Assembly: GCA_963678705.1 (NCBI GenBank)
Contig: OY783220.1
Location: forward strand, 12,421,001 to 12,485,000
Source: Panorpa germanica
Lineage: Eukaryota > Arthropoda > Insecta > Mecoptera > Panorpidae
Reading direction: 5' to 3'
Length of the DNA stretch: 64,000 bases
Shown here in pieces: positions 1 to 13,600 of this stretch. The stretch's first letter is position 1. Every line of letters begins with the position of its first letter. Under the pieces are notes generated by a model. It saw only the letters and a program-made list of their open reading frames with translations, was not told the origin of the DNA and did not search any database. Position numbers and translations under genes: made by a program.

Positions 1-1008
1 AATAGCTGTTAAATAATATCCTTTTGTTCTGTGTTTGATGGTATAATCTAGATACATTTTAGAATAAAACAAAAAAGAAAAAGATAATATATCTTGAACT
101 AAGTAATTATGATTAAAGATGGATTTAGATGAACGTACAATGATCCAGATGCAAATTTTTGATTTGCTGAAAGATAAAAATAGATTCACCTCAAGGTAAG
201 CTTACTGCTTACATAAAAAGCATTGGTTTTCTTGAATAAAACACCTTGCTTTTCGAAAAAACCTCGTTCGACAATGCCAGTGATGACACATTTGTATGAC
301 TAAACCAATACCAAATTGTAGCTGTCGCTCTATACGCCTTCCTTCCCCGCATTCTCCCGCATTTTATTCAATAAAGCTAGTGCTTCTGATACCTTTTGAT
401 TTATATATATTGCAATTTATATTTCTCTATAATCGTTTTTCTTTTATATAGCTTAACTTACGTATATAAAATTGATGAACGAAAATAATTAAAAAAAAAA
501 AACTTTGAAAAGGTATTATTTATCGTTTAAATTTATTTCAAATTTCTTGACAGACAAAATTGAACTATTTTATAAATGTTGAAAGACGTGAAATATATTG
601 CGGTTAGCTTATATATAGAATTGAAAGTAATCCGCCTTACTAGCGAAACGTATAATGCATCAACCTAACCCCCCAACCCTTCCCCATTTGTCCCTCTCTC
701 TATATAACACCCATTCCGTTCAGGGTACCACCTGTTCGCTATACGGAGTGTTGTTCTACTTTGCGAGCTAAATAAAATGCAGGAAGGTACGAGAATGGGA
801 TTCCAGGTGGGTGGAAGTGAGGGTGGCGCTCGGTATACGGTTCACGGTTTTCCAAGTGACGCCAACGCCCGGACCAACGTGGACGCGGCGTCTGGCAATG
901 ACCTGAAAACATAGTTTCCATTTACTAGGTGCTATCACACGGTGCATATTCAATTTTTGTAAGGGACCAAAAATAAATTACCAAAATTATTACTACAATT
1001 GCAACGCG
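1..1008. other. AT-rich sequence without a recognised gene
   Basis: The only structured part is a GC-richer patch at about 725-915 (GGGATTCCAGGTGGGTGG, CGCCAACGCCCGGACC, GGACGCGGCGTCTGG). Two overlapping ~60-codon minus-strand frames cross it; neither resembles a protein I know. A pyrimidine stretch (CCCCCCAACCCTTCCCC) precedes it. Confidence 0.5.
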
Positions 1009-1690
1009 GTCAAAACGATAAAAAAATGCATATTTTCGATAATGTTTCTTGACGACACAGTTAATATATTATTATTTCTATAATTACTACATGATAAAAT
1101 GACATTTGAAGAATACTTTGTGAAATTTTCATATATAAATATAAAGAAATGAGGCAATGACAGCGAATCTACGCAGACGTCACAAAAAAAGTAACATTGC
1201 GGTGCCACTCATAACTCATCACTGGATTTTCTAAAATCGAAAACCAAAATGATTTCATTAGTTGATAAGTTTCTGCAGGTAACGATGTTTCTTTTTTTAG
1301 TTTATTGATATTTCAATTTTTTACAGCACTTAAAAGTCAAAATACCGATTTTTCATGAAAAAAATCAAAAACTTTGTTATTTTAAAATACGTTAAAATTA
1401 AAAAATAAAAAAAAACCTGACAGCGTTACCTCGGCATTTATGTAAAGAAAGAGTGTGCAAAATTTCAAAAGAATCGGTTCAGTAGATTTTGAGCTAGAGA
1501 GGGCAAAAAGCTAAGTGTGAGAAACCGCATTTAAGTAACACGAAACTAGACCTAGAAACTAGAGAGGTGAAGACTTAAAACTCTATATCTCCGACCGTTT
1601 TACTCCAATCGATTTCAAATTTTCACACAATTAACTTAATATGTTGTACATTAATATAAATAAAACTTACCCCTTCCCCCACTTAATACT
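1009..1690 (-). repeat. R family copy R1
   Basis: One of eight copies of a ~0.7 kb repeat. In the minus orientation it opens with sequence like CTCCAATCGATTTC, contains the block GTGTGCAAAATTTCAAAAG (written here as on the plus strand) and carries the ~70-codon frame (993-1208), whose Met start is shifted relative to other copies. The outer edge is C-rich (CCCCTTCCCCCAC). The inner-module end at 1279 is degraded. Confidence 0.85.
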
Positions 1691-2462
1691 CTTACTGTAC
1701 AGTATTTTGGATAATTTGTAAAACGTAATCACTTATCTCTGCTAACACTATTAAGGAATTCGACCGCAGATCCTTTTAACGATTTATTTCTTTAAAATTT
1801 CTTTACAACGAATTCTTTTTTAATTATCATAGAGAAAAATTGAACAGACTACTTTTTATATAAATTTTGTGTTTGCAGTTCAAACAGTTATTTCACTAAC
1901 TTAATTTTCCTAAAAAAAATTCACAATAAAATTAAAAATATACGTTCATATACTCATACAAGAATATCATAAAATATTGCAATAAAAATGTAAAAATAAT
2001 ATAGAAAGGTAAAAAAAATACAAAAAGTAATTTGATTATTTAAAATAGCTCTCGTTTTAACGAAGTTTCGTACACTAGACAGAAAATATATAGTACTGCC
2101 CTTTGACCTTTAGAAGTAATGCATATATTAAACTTGAATTCTCTCCACGTCACCATGATCTCGGACGTGTGACACTGCTATTTCACTAACTACCTACGCT
2201 TTGCAAGTGTTGTTGATTAAAGTCCGCTGGTTTTTCCGTTTAAGGTTGGATATCAACATCATATCGTTAGAGAAACGTTTTCCTTTAAGGCATGTCACAC
2301 ACTGCAAGCGTATTTAAGTGTTGTGTAACAATACATACGAGTCATTCAGTAAGCTACCACCTGTGCTAATAGGAGCGTTCTAGTGGTGTGCTATTGCTTA
2401 TAATAACGTGAATTATGTGCTGTATACAACTATTATATTATACGGTTACTAACATAGAGAGA

Positions 2463-2560
2463 GATAGCTGCTGAGTGTCCTATCTGTCTCTTTCTGACCG
2501 AACCGCTGCTGCTGGCAATGCTCTGCTAGAAAGAGACACAGAGGACTTTCGGCAGCTATC
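2463..2560. ncRNA. long hairpin, miRNA-like or small foldback element
   Basis: Arms 2463-2495 and 2528-2560 are 33 bases each. Twenty-eight positions pair by Watson-Crick rules, and two more would be G-U wobbles in plus-strand RNA. Left arm starts GATAGCTGCTGAGTGTCC; right arm ends GGACTTTCGGCAGCTATC. The loop is 32 bases and GC-rich. The shape fits a microRNA precursor, but no known miRNA was recognised, and a small inverted-repeat element is equally possible. Confidence 0.4.
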
Positions 2561-2942
2561 TGTCACTTTACCTTTATCGCAGTATTATACATCTTGCGCA
2601 CTCTATTATTATACCTCTATGGTTCTTACATTTAAAGTTAAAACATAACAATAAAATTTACGAGCTGGGAATGGCACTTAACTCTTACTAACATTACAGC
2701 TTGTTAAACCCTGATAAACATCATCATTGTAAAGTTCGCCATTATGATATTCAATAGTTGAAAACTGAAGTTACAAATTGCATGATTTGCACATAACGAG
2801 ATTCAAAACTCTAAACTCTTACACGTCATGTAGTCATCAAGTTTGAATTCAAAGAAGCAGTTTACAGAAGTTTCTTGGAAGTTAAACCGCATGAAATATG
2901 ATCAGATAACTTGTAAATTCTAACTCACTTACACCACATAGT

Positions 2943-3127
2943 CAGGCCCGAATTTGAGGAGGGGCAGGCAGGGCTACTGTCCCGGGAATCCACAAGAAAG
3001 TGGTCTTCACAATAGTACATGTAGTATAGATCAAAGTACTAAATTTTTGAAAGACTTGATGGAAAATAATTAGGGGCCTCCGCTCCTTCGTTGCCCCAGG
3101 GCCTCCACACCTCTAAATGCGGCACTG
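2943..3127. mobile_element. hAT-like MITE with near-perfect 8 bp duplication
   Basis: 185 bp element beginning CAGGCCCGAATTTGAGG and ending, read inward, CAGTGCCGCATTTAGAGG. Flanks are CACATAGT (2935-2942) and CATATAGT (3128-3135), seven of eight bases alike. hAT elements leave 8 bp duplications and often start CAG. It is more GC-rich than its surroundings. Confidence 0.78.
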
Positions 3128-3493
3128 CATATAGTGATATGTACGTATCTAACTTGGAAACAGAACTATGCAAAATATTCATATATGTATAACTTCATGT
3201 ATACTAGTAGTACGAAATACCAGTTGAGAATAATAACTAGGAATACTAAACATAGTGTAGTGCAGTAGGTGTAGATGACGGGGAAAGGGAAGGGGGGTTA
3301 ATTGTGACTGGGTAGAATACTGTTACCAAGACATCACCTTCAACTACAAAGGGTTCTTTGATGTGGGGACTAATTTTGTAACTTTTTGACGTCTTCATTT
3401 GTTTGTTAGTGATATTCCTTAGTTTGTTAATATTGGCAACTAAAAGGTTAACCCAAAGTTGGATTTTCAATATAATTTTATCTGCTTATATCG

Positions 3494-3940
3494 AGAGAAG
3501 AAGGCACAAGTGTGGACCAGGAGCTAAGGAGCTGAGGCAGAGATATACAGCAGCAGGAAAGAATACAATAAATTGATAACAGCAAATATAATGAAAGATA
3601 CAACAGGATTTGGGAGAGAGAAATACCGGAATATGTACAAGAAAAATTTCGCAAAATTCAGATTGGGAAACGAAGAGAAAGGCAGCAGATACTGGGGAAA
3701 TTGAGAGGAATGGAAAAGAAGATTGTGCAGGTATTGAAGGGAGGCAGTGAAAGGAAGAGTTGGATGACGGAGATAGAGAGAAGGAGCGAGGAAAGAGAAG
3801 GAATGGCATAGTAAAAACGTAGCAGGAAGAGAGAAGCAATAGGGATTTAATTTAAATGAGTATATAGAATATGGAACACAAATGAAATGAAATTAATCAC
3901 AATAATATGTATTTTAATGATTTAAAGCGGAAAAATGTAG
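3494..3940 (+). mobile_element. decayed copy of the same retrotransposon 3' end
   Basis: Matches 38996-39600 in order: AGGCACAAGTGTGG, AGCTAAGGAGCTGAGG, CAGCAGCAGGA, ATTGGGAAACGAAGAGAAAGG, GCAGATACTGGGGAAA and AAGGGAGGCAGTGAAAGG. The block coding for the zinc finger is deleted, and stops and indels break the frame. The minus-strand open frame over this stretch (3486-3839) is only its antisense. Confidence 0.78.
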
Positions 3941-5139
3941 TATCCTAATGGAAAAAACATAAAGGAAAATTAAAATAATAATGTGCCTCTATCTGACTCT
4001 AATTCATGACACATAATGTCAAAGAATAAGGTACAAAGAATGTCTCATAGATTCATGACACTATTTTTCCAGAAAATTATTGTTAAATATCGGTATAGCT
4101 CAGAAAAATAACTAGTTTGGGTTTTGGCTTCCCACAAGAGCAGTTAGAAAACCAATTTGGCATTTACACTTTTAATTGTGACTTATTTTCTGAGGAAGTA
4201 ATTTTGTTTTAGTAAATATGAGTACGTTTCCTAAAGACTTGTGTTATATTTGTCTATAAATTATTTTCTTTTTATATTTTTAAAACAGTTTTAAATGGTT
4301 TAATTGTAAGACTCTACATTAACTTAAAATTTGCAGACCCGATAAGAAGTGAATAAATAGAGGATCAATTTCTAATTTCTTTTCAGTGTGTGGTAAAACA
4401 TCTCAACCTACTTTAGCTAATATTTGTTAGTGTTATCTGACATACACTCTTTAGTTTATCTGTGGTGCACTAAAGAGAATATTTGCAAGATAAATAATTT
4501 TACATTGAGTTTGATATATAATTTGCATTAAATACTACAACATGTGCATTATCTCCCATAATTCCATCTGCGAAGAGTCTGTGTGATGTTTACAAACTTT
4601 CCCCCAGGTTAAAGTCTGCAGGCTCCAGGTTGGAATTGTTATGAATAATGATGAGATTATTATCTCACTTTGAAAGACGTAAATTTAACAATAAACAGTA
4701 AGACAAGGCAGGGGTTGTTGTTGTTATTGCGTATATCATCTGTCTTATTAAAATGAAAAGGGGTAACAGGCTTATTTACAATTTCTCAGAGCTCAGAGAT
4801 TTACTATGCAAATCCTGAAGTATTATATTATTTACTTTAAATAATTGATAGTAAATTATTACGTATTAGACGATTAATTATTAAACGTAATACTCTACGT
4901 GACTTGATTGAATTTATTCTTGTTAGAAGAAAATAAAATGAAGTTTCACTTAGTGGTATGTTTATTATATATCAGAAAATATTTATGTATTTTTTAATTT
5001 AATTTACTACCGCCAAATTAAGGTAAGAGAGGAGACCATAGGTTGTTGTCATTTGAACTGTTACCACGAAGTACTATTACGCCTTAACCAAGTAAAACAT
5101 ATTAAATTTGTATAGAAAATAACATAGCAAAACACATTT
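3941..5139. other. noncoding AT-rich stretch
   Basis: Nothing recognisable between the retrotransposon scrap and the 77 bp MITE. Only short AT runs. Confidence 0.5.
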
Positions 5140-5216
5140 AGGGCCTTATTCTGTAACTTTTAAAAAAATCTACCTTATTTTTTCAGCGGGGGAAATACGT
5201 TACAGAATAAGGCCCT
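5140..5216. mobile_element. 77 bp PIF/Harbinger-like MITE
   Basis: Perfect 18 bp terminal inverted repeats (AGGGCCTTATTCTGTAAC at 5140-5157, its complement at 5199-5216). The GGGCC core ends are flanked on both sides by TTA, which fits the 3 bp TWA duplications of PIF/Harbinger. The interior has no coding capacity. Confidence 0.75.
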
Positions 5217-6057
5217 TACGTGTATTTAAGTGTATTTCAAATCTGCCTTGTTTCTTTATTTCTTTCGACTTGGATCTTTATTTAAACCCTTTTAGGTTTT
5301 TCTTTGGTAAACTATTAATGTTTTGTGTTTTGCGTTTTTATCCTACCAAGCGGCTGTACTTCCGTAATCCACATCTTCTAAATTCCATTGTTCAATAGTT
5401 TCAAATACACTTAAAACTTATTGGTTAAATAGATTCCAATCTTTCGATACAATTTATCATGACATTTCATAACTGATCACATATAAAATGCAAACAATAT
5501 TATTCTATCTACAACTACAATCTAATCAATGACATTACAACCCTTTACAGCAACCCCCCTTCCATCCTCCTCCTTGTACACTGTTGCACTATTATTTTAT
5601 ACAGTCCACTGAATTCATAGCCGTCGGCTACATTTATGGTTTTGCTATAAAACTGAAATGATTTGGTTCGTTCATTTTCAAGCATAGCCGTCTGAAAGTA
5701 GGGGCGAGATAGAATGATATCTGTGATACATTTTATGTCAATTTCCAGTCAAGTTTTCTGTGGACGCCTATGTTTGTAGCAATTACCCTTTTATTACAGA
5801 ACAAGTAATGTTCGAGTATATTAGAATTGAAAAGACCAAGATTTATCAAGACAGGTATTGAACAAAATTACCTAATAAATCTTCTGGTCTGTTTTGTTCA
5901 TCAATCCTGTTGGTTCATTATTTCGTTATGTAGCAGTAAATGAAGCGAAAATAATCAATGTGCAAGGTTAGGCAGGTCTGGCTTTCTATGCTGGGGATCC
6001 GAATGCGATTTGTCTTTATCTGTGATAATCAGGACATATTAACCAACTAATCAAAAT

Positions 6058-6195
6058 CTCGGATCTATTGAACTTGAGGGATGAGTCGATGGGCACACCC
6101 CGCTCAAGACACTTTATTTTTATTTGTACATACCTATCACTAAATGTCCTCTAAATAGGGCAGATTTTAATAATTTCTAGAAATCACCAAAGTCA
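6058..6195 (+). mobile_element. Jockey-like 3' UTR fragment
   Basis: Aligned by eye to 41086-41216, with shared GAGGGATGAGTCGATGGGC, CACTTTATTTTTA, TACATACCTATCACT and CTAAATAGGGCAGATT. No coding remnant lies upstream that I can recognise, so this is a heavily 5'-truncated or rearranged end. Confidence 0.68.
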
Positions 6196-6446
6196 AAATT
6201 TTAGACCTATCGTGATCCTAAAAGGGATCTATACTCCTCTTTTCATACTAAATACAGTAAAGTAAACCTCGTCTCGTCCTAAACATTATCATATGACCCT
6301 CCCTTGGTCCTAAACAAAATCATGATCCTATCGTCTTACGTAATTCAAACTCTGTAAACCTTTTTTAAACTTAAGATGGTCCAAAGGAATTTCTTAACAA
6401 CTGCTATGGGTGTAAGAAATAGATTCTATGTTAAGGGATGAATATA

Positions 6447-6490
6447 ATAGATAGATAGATGTTATAATGAGTTAGATAGAGATAGATAGT
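6447..6490. repeat. interrupted (GATA)n microsatellite
   Basis: ATAGATAGATAGATG, then GTTAGATAGAGATAGATAG with an interruption between them. Confidence 0.85.
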
Positions 6491-8249
6491 GTTATATTTG
6501 TCAGTATTAATATTTCCTTCACTTGGTATTTAGATTTCGTTGAATAAAGATATATCTTTGAGTGCTAAATAACAAAGTAAAAAACATGTTTTATTTTACC
6601 TAACTTAACTACTAATATTTGTAATAGCAAGATTTGTAGAAATCAATAGTAAGTACATATATCGTATTTTATTAACTGTTTCTTGCAAATAAAAAAAGAA
6701 TTTCTGATAATATTGTTATATTAGTTAGAGAATGTTTATTGGTTTATTGCTTTAGAAATACTTCTGGAAAAACACATGTTGTGGAAAAGACTTTTATATA
6801 GAAACTTTAACAATTTGTTATTTAGAAATTTGATTCGGGGGCAGTTATAACTGTATGTTTATAAACCGAATTAAAATGGATGCTTTGAAGCTGTCGCACT
6901 TCCAAAATGTCCTGTCTTAGATGACATATTAAGATGACTTAGATGATATTTACGAACCCTGAATAATATTTGGACTAGTTGTACAATCGTAGCGTTGACA
7001 AGGGACACAGTGCGTCACACCGTTACAAACAGTATAATTCAGCAAATGTGGAAACAATAATGATATACAGCACATTGCCAACGTATTATTTACAAATCAA
7101 ACGCAAAGTAATATTTACAATACTAACTAAATATTTGCTGCTCCGTTTTCCATAGAATTCTCTTCACAATACATATTATTCTATTGCTGTTTACTTGTTG
7201 GTTATATTTATATTTGTTTATTGTTGTTGCCATCTAAATGAAATTATCATAATTGAATTATTAACAGAGTTTCTAATTAAATAAACTTTGTAGGAAAGTA
7301 TTTTCCTTGAAGAGTAGCATCAGCTCTAAGGGTGTCTGATTAGAGCATCCATGATGAGGTAAATTCGTCGATATTGCACCCCTCGTGCCAACGGTGAACA
7401 CGCTTTAGTGATCCGTATTAGTTTGCGATGTTCTCCCCAAACTACATACCTAAAGTTGCGCCTTCCTTGTACCTATGCAGATGCAATTTCTGCACAAACT
7501 TCGCGAGTTTATGGTCAATATAGGCTGCCATCGCAAACCTCTAGGAGTAGAGGAAAAATCAATTAGGATCAATACTAAGATAAATACACAATATATAGTT
7601 TAAAATCTTGTTTAATAATAAGTTTATCGCATTTTATAAATAAGAAAATATATAACTATTTAATTATGTACAACTTGTTATAAATTTAATGAATTTAATA
7701 AACTTAGAACTCATCTCAGCTTGTTATTTCATTTATAGAGAAACTTTCTAAGTTCATAAAGCAGACTGAGAACTTTCTTTTAATAAACAACACGATAGAA
7801 CAGAAAACTATTTTTTTTATAAGTTTGAAGCGTAGTATACTCGTGGATATAACTTTAAATTTATTATTTAATATATTTTATTATAATAATATATTTCTAT
7901 CACATGGGCTGGCTGTTTCCATGCAATTTTAATCTTCTCAATCTCTTTGATTACATGCAATCTTAGAGAAACGTTCCAGTTGGTGAGATTACTTGGTAGC
8001 GAATAAGAGAGTTTGCTTAGGGTGGTATCGTCCTTTAAAATAACGAAAGGGATGAAACATAAGCTCCTCAAAAGGTACATATAATAAAGCTACAACAAAA
8101 AGGTTACATTCTGATAAACACAACTGTTAGCTCTAATGCATGGTCTAATTTGTTAAATAATTAAATTGTTTAGAACTAGTTTAATGCTCTATAGATTGGA
8201 CTTTAAAATAAACTAAACCAAACTCATTTACTTCACCTAGTGTATTAGC
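6491..8249. other. noncoding stretch with one GC-richer patch
   Basis: About 7330-7550 is less AT-rich (GCACCCCTCGTGCCAACGG, GCGATGTTCTCCCC, GCTGCCATCGCAAACC). A loose inverted pair around GTTTGCGATG (7431 and, complemented, 7530) hints at an old mobile element. No frame is recognised. Confidence 0.35.
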
Positions 8250-8420
8250 AAGGAAAAACATTATTGACTTTATTAATAAAACTGATCCAATTTTTTTTAT
8301 TTTAAATACCCATACTCGTGTTTATACGTTGTAAATTATGTATTGTAAATGTTTATAAATGTATATATTGTTTTAAGTGCTAATAACTTTTGAAAGTTGA
8401 TCCACTCAAGTAAATATTAA
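8250..8420 (+). repeat. dispersed repeat T, copy 1
   Basis: Shares with 40430-40585, in the same orientation: TATTGACTTTATTAATAAAACT, CCCATACTCGTGT, TTATAAATGTATATATTG, TTTTAAGTGCTAATAACT and AAAGTTGAT.CA.TCAA. No terminal repeats or frame seen. Confidence 0.7.
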
Positions 8421-10282
8421 GAGAAAAAACCTTCGAATAGACATTTCTCATATTTCATGTTTTTGAGTTGTGTCACTATTGCAATCAGCAAGCGTTGTGA
8501 CAGTCATTAATTTCTTTGACGTGAATAGAACTCATTCCAGAGGCTCAAAAACGAAGTTACCTGAATTGTTGATGCCTTACGCTTAAGGAAAACAAACGAA
8601 TCATATTTTCTCGCCTGGAACCAGAGATTACGCTAGTTGTTTCCCATTTTAAGATTCAGATCAGGATTCTGATACTAGCCTGGTTAAATCTCTGACAACC
8701 TTACGTCTTAGTAAAGTGTAACTAGGATTGCCAACCATCTTCACTTAAGATGGACAGTTATGCGTCCAAGCATATTGTCCTTCTTTCGTATTTTATCCTA
8801 TTAGTTCTTTCAATATCCAGACACATTTTAGTTTAAGTTGGAAAGTTGGCAGTCTTAAATGTAACGTCTTATTCGTTTCTTTATAAGTTTGACAGAATAA
8901 AGTTTTGTAAGGATATAACAAAAGATATACATCGGGATGTAGCAGGAGAGCTTTAAGCTTTAGCTAAGCTTTTAAGATGGCAGGAGAACTTTTTCAAAAT
9001 GAACGTTTTATATGAATCCATGTTGAAATTACGTTGTCTCCTTATTTTGGATGGCCTGTCATGTCAACTGAGGAACAAAGAAGCTAAACAGTTGCTTTTT
9101 CCAGATAATTCCATACAGTTATAGTTTTGGTTATTTGTAGAATATGGAAAATACACCCTGTCTTAAATAAAGCTATGTTATTGCCCAAAACTGTAAAGTA
9201 AAGATGCGCCTTCTGTAATTTCTCCTTCTAAAACACCTTGTATCTTGATTACATTCTGTCATATTAACAAATCTTATTTTTATCCATCTTAGTAATATCT
9301 TGTTTCTCTTTTGTAAATGTTAAGGAAAAATAATAACAATAAAAATAAATAGTATTCTAACAAATAGTAAAATAAAAGAAGAATAAATTGTATTAGGATT
9401 GTTGCTCTAACTCTATGACAATGGGTTCCTTTTTATATACGAGCCATTGTTAGGAATATGGGTACCACGTACTTTTGAGCTACCTTTTTTGTTTTACACT
9501 ATAAACACATTATCATAAATTGAACAATAGAAGTGAAAAAGGTCACATCTGGGTTTTGGTGAAACATATTATTTAAAAATAGGTCGTTTTAAAAACTAAA
9601 CCTTTTTTGTTTGTAAAAGGTATTATAAGAAAATTCTTTGGAATAAGATGGCTTTTCTTGGAAAACGACTTGTGAGTGCAAAAAAGCCTATAACAGTACA
9701 AGAGTGTACTAAAATATATGAAAACGTCATATATAATAAATAACATCAAGTATTTATTATTGTTCAGGTTTTGATACTAATTGTGCAACATCAAAAACAT
9801 GACAAAAAAATGGAGCTCAAATTTAAAATAGCTATATTTTCGTTTTGAATTTAACTAGTGTTTTACTTTAAGACAATCATCTGTCCAGTGTAAGGCAACA
9901 AAAAGAGTAAACAATATTTCATGGCTTGTGAACCCTACTGATAATAAATGCATCATTTAATTGCAAGCCTGCAACAGTTTCATTAAATTAGAGTAGAAAT
10001 TAGTGCAGCAGCTGAAATGTTATGCAACTTTTAGCGTTATTATTTCATTATGTGCACCATACAAGAATAAACACTATGTTGCAACGGAAGTAAGTAGTTT
10101 TAACGTACATCCGGAAATCAACTGTGAACCATACAGCGTGAAATTTCATCAAATATAAAATATGTTTGAAAATTATGATTAAATTATAAATTTAAAGCTC
10201 TGATGGTTATGCAACACATTGTTGTTAAAGTTTGCGAGATCTGTTAAAATAATCATGAGTCTCTCTTTCTGTTTCAGAGCGT

Positions 10283-10650
10283 AAGGGCTCTCTCACACTG
10301 GAATCGACTATTTGTGACATCCAACATTTTCTGTAGGGTGTAGTCATGTTTATGATACACCACGCTATCAAAGAAGTGTGATTTTTATACGTTCATATTC
10401 ACTACGATCGTGTATATTCGAAACATGCTTGGAATCATGCATCTTTGTACATAGCGTGTGAGGGGAGAGGAGAAAACGTACAGATATCTAATATAACATT
10501 CTATTGCTTACAGAAGAATGTGTATTGATAGATATTAAAGAAGAAACTTTATATTTTAAGAAAGTGTGTTAATGCAAAACAATTCAAATACATCCTACTG
10601 AAAAAATCGGTGTCGCAAGTAGTCAGTGGTACTGTGAATGCAGCCTTAAG
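10283..10650. mobile_element. possible inverted-repeat element with CTCACAC ends
   Basis: Left TAAGGGCTCTCTCACACTGG and right, read inward, TAAGGCTGCATTCACAGTAC are about 60% alike. An inner CTCCCCTCACACGC (read inward, near 10455) is another candidate end. No duplication is visible, so the limits are uncertain. Confidence 0.35.
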
Positions 10651-13600
10651 TTGGTAAAATTAGCCTTGAATAATTACGAGTATTTTTAATGAAACTAGGC
10701 CAGTGTCCCATTTATTAGTGAAGCAGGAATAATTAATGATTCTTTTATTCATTTTAAATGAATTCTTTTATAAAAATAGATCATAGTAAAGTTAAGTTAA
10801 ATAGATAATTTATGAGGTTGAGGGTGATAAAGACCCAATACATTTATTATTTAGTTTATCAATATTATTTATCGTATATAATAAGACCTCGTTCCACCAT
10901 TATCGTGGGGTGCTAGAAAAATAAAAATTGGTCATAATGTACACTCATTAAAAGTAAAATTTAGAGTTAGAATTGTTTACGAAAGTGCTGAACAAATTCG
11001 TTCATATTTCTAACAGTATTTTTAAAAAGAGTCTAATCTTTCCTAATTCATTCCACGAAAATATATCAGTTTTTTTTAATTTGTAGAACCAATTGCTTTA
11101 ATTTTTCTTTACAATTTATCTTTTTCGATTCTTGTCAATATTATTTGTATGGATTAATATCTTGTTTCACAGCTGGTCAAAACTTTTAATATTATGTAAT
11201 TAAATCAAGGACACTTAAATTAATAAAACACTTAATAAAAAAATGTTTTTACGTACCTTACTTGTCGACAGCTATTGTATTCGCCATTTTTTTTTTAATT
11301 TCGAAAAACAATGTCCTTAATTTTAGTAAATACGGGGTATATTAGTAAAATAAATAAAAGGCAAAGAAAACACAATGATTTTCTTTGTACGTTATAAATG
11401 TATTTTATAATCAGTTCCAACCAAACAATGACACATGATAAATTATTTTATACTTTACATAACATTAATTAGAATTAAATATTAACGTAAAATAATTTCA
11501 AATAAATACAAATTTATTTATTTACTTAAAAGTAAAATTCTTTTTCTTAAAATATTTTGACTGTCAATAATACTATAGTTCTTTGAATATTTTTGTTTTT
11601 GTTTTGGTTTTGTTTGTTTTTGCTACTTTCAATATATATGCTTCAAAATATATACTTTCGTTTTACTACATTTTAATTCTTTAAATTCTAAACCATTACA
11701 AAGTAGTGGCATGCATTGATACACGAGTATTTACTATATTTTTTAAAATATATTTTTTTAATTATGATTTTTTGTTTAATAATACACTGATTATATACGT
11801 TATATGTATATATATAAATATATATTGATAATATATATATAAATATATATTAGTTTTACCATTGCCAAAGTCGTCTTTGAGTGTTTGGGGCAAAGATCAT
11901 GCAATATTTGTCAATTAGTATTTTAATTTAATATCAAGTACTTTAGTAAATTTTTTAAACATCATATTAGTTACAATAATGAGAAACTTTGTTATTTTAT
12001 AGAATATATGATATTACATTTTGAAATGATTAGATTTAAATATTTTGCTCAAGCACAGTACTTCACTAAACGACTATAAAGACAAGATTAGAATTATTTA
12101 AAACACACATATTTTAAGCATTTCAGAAATACATTTCATTTGTTTTACATTAGGACATGTTCCTTTAGAGAGAGCAAATAGATAAGATCGTTACAGTTAC
12201 AGTATATAACATGTCCTTATGATATCCTTTACGATTAGATTATTTTATAATAAGATCATCTTCAAATATTGCCATACAATACAAACTGGAATGTGATCCG
12301 ATCCGATTCGGTGAAGACTCTTTTTAAATAGTTGTTAGTTTTTATTTATTCAGTGTCAGTATTATGTGTTTAAAAAGAGCCCTAAAAACGAAAAGCGGAC
12401 CCAACAATTCGATGTCAAAAAACATTTTATGTTCAAATAATCTTCGAACAAAATTAATTATTTCTACAAGTTGCTACCACTAGCTGAAGCAAATGAAAAA
12501 CATCAAGCGACTTAAGCCTGTTGGCTTAGTACAGTAATATATCATCTTTATATTTAATTTTTAGAATTGAACTACCTCTAATATTACTTCCTAGTGATAT
12601 GTTTTGATATTACTGATTGATAAGTAGGTTATAATTTCCACGTGATGCGATATCTTAAACGAAGCAGCTGACAGTATCGATCTAGAATCGGCCTCGAAAC
12701 TATTACGATTCGTTTCGAAAAGCATTTCAAATGTCGTAACGAAATACGTTTCAGCAAATTTTTTACAAATAATTTAAGATTCGATTAGCCCGTCCAATGT
12801 AGGAATAAATTTTTTTGATAGACTGAGATGTTATACCAATTAAATTCTGAATTGTTTGTTTATTTATTGAAACGTCTATTAGTAAACTTGATTTGCTTTT
12901 CTTAAAATGACTGATCTTTGAAGTCAGGCCCGGTGTTCACGATCAGTAAACTGACGAAGATGATATACTTATTAGCTTTAATAAACCTTAAAATTACCTA
13001 TTTAGTCCAGCCAACAGAAAAGTTTATTTCAAGTTTTATTAAAACTATAAGTATACTTTCTCTTTCACTGCGATTTCTTCTCGAAATGGATCCGACCTTT
13101 CAACCCTTTACTTAATTCTAGTCTTACGGAACTATATTCTAGAATACAATGATATGTTTTCATATGTTGGACGTCTTCTCTTCTAATCTTTAAGATAAAA
13201 TATTTTTTGTTGTTTTTTTTTTGTATTTTTAAACCTTATAAACTAAAATCAAAATGTGCATTTTAATAAGCACGAAGCTTTTTTAAAACACTACAATTTT
13301 GATGTTGATATGTTTGTTGATATGGTTGCATTAAGACTAATATATTTAATTACTTTTAATATAATTACTAATTTAATAAATATATATTTTTAATGAAACG
13401 ATACTATTATGGTGAGAATCTTTTGGGGTAGTTTCAATAGGGACAATTCTTCAAAAGGGGTGAATTAATTTCATGCCGCATTTTGTTCATTGTTAAAGGG
13501 GAGTCTTATATTTTTAAAATATTTATATATTTTAACTACATCTAGTAAGATTTAAACATTTATTCATATAATATTGATATTAATTTTGAATATTTTTAAT

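Noticed and set aside
3486..3839. 117-codon minus-strand frame
   Set aside because: It is the antisense of a purine-rich retrotransposon remnant; the Ser/Phe/Leu-rich composition is what antisense of AAG/GAG-rich coding DNA gives.
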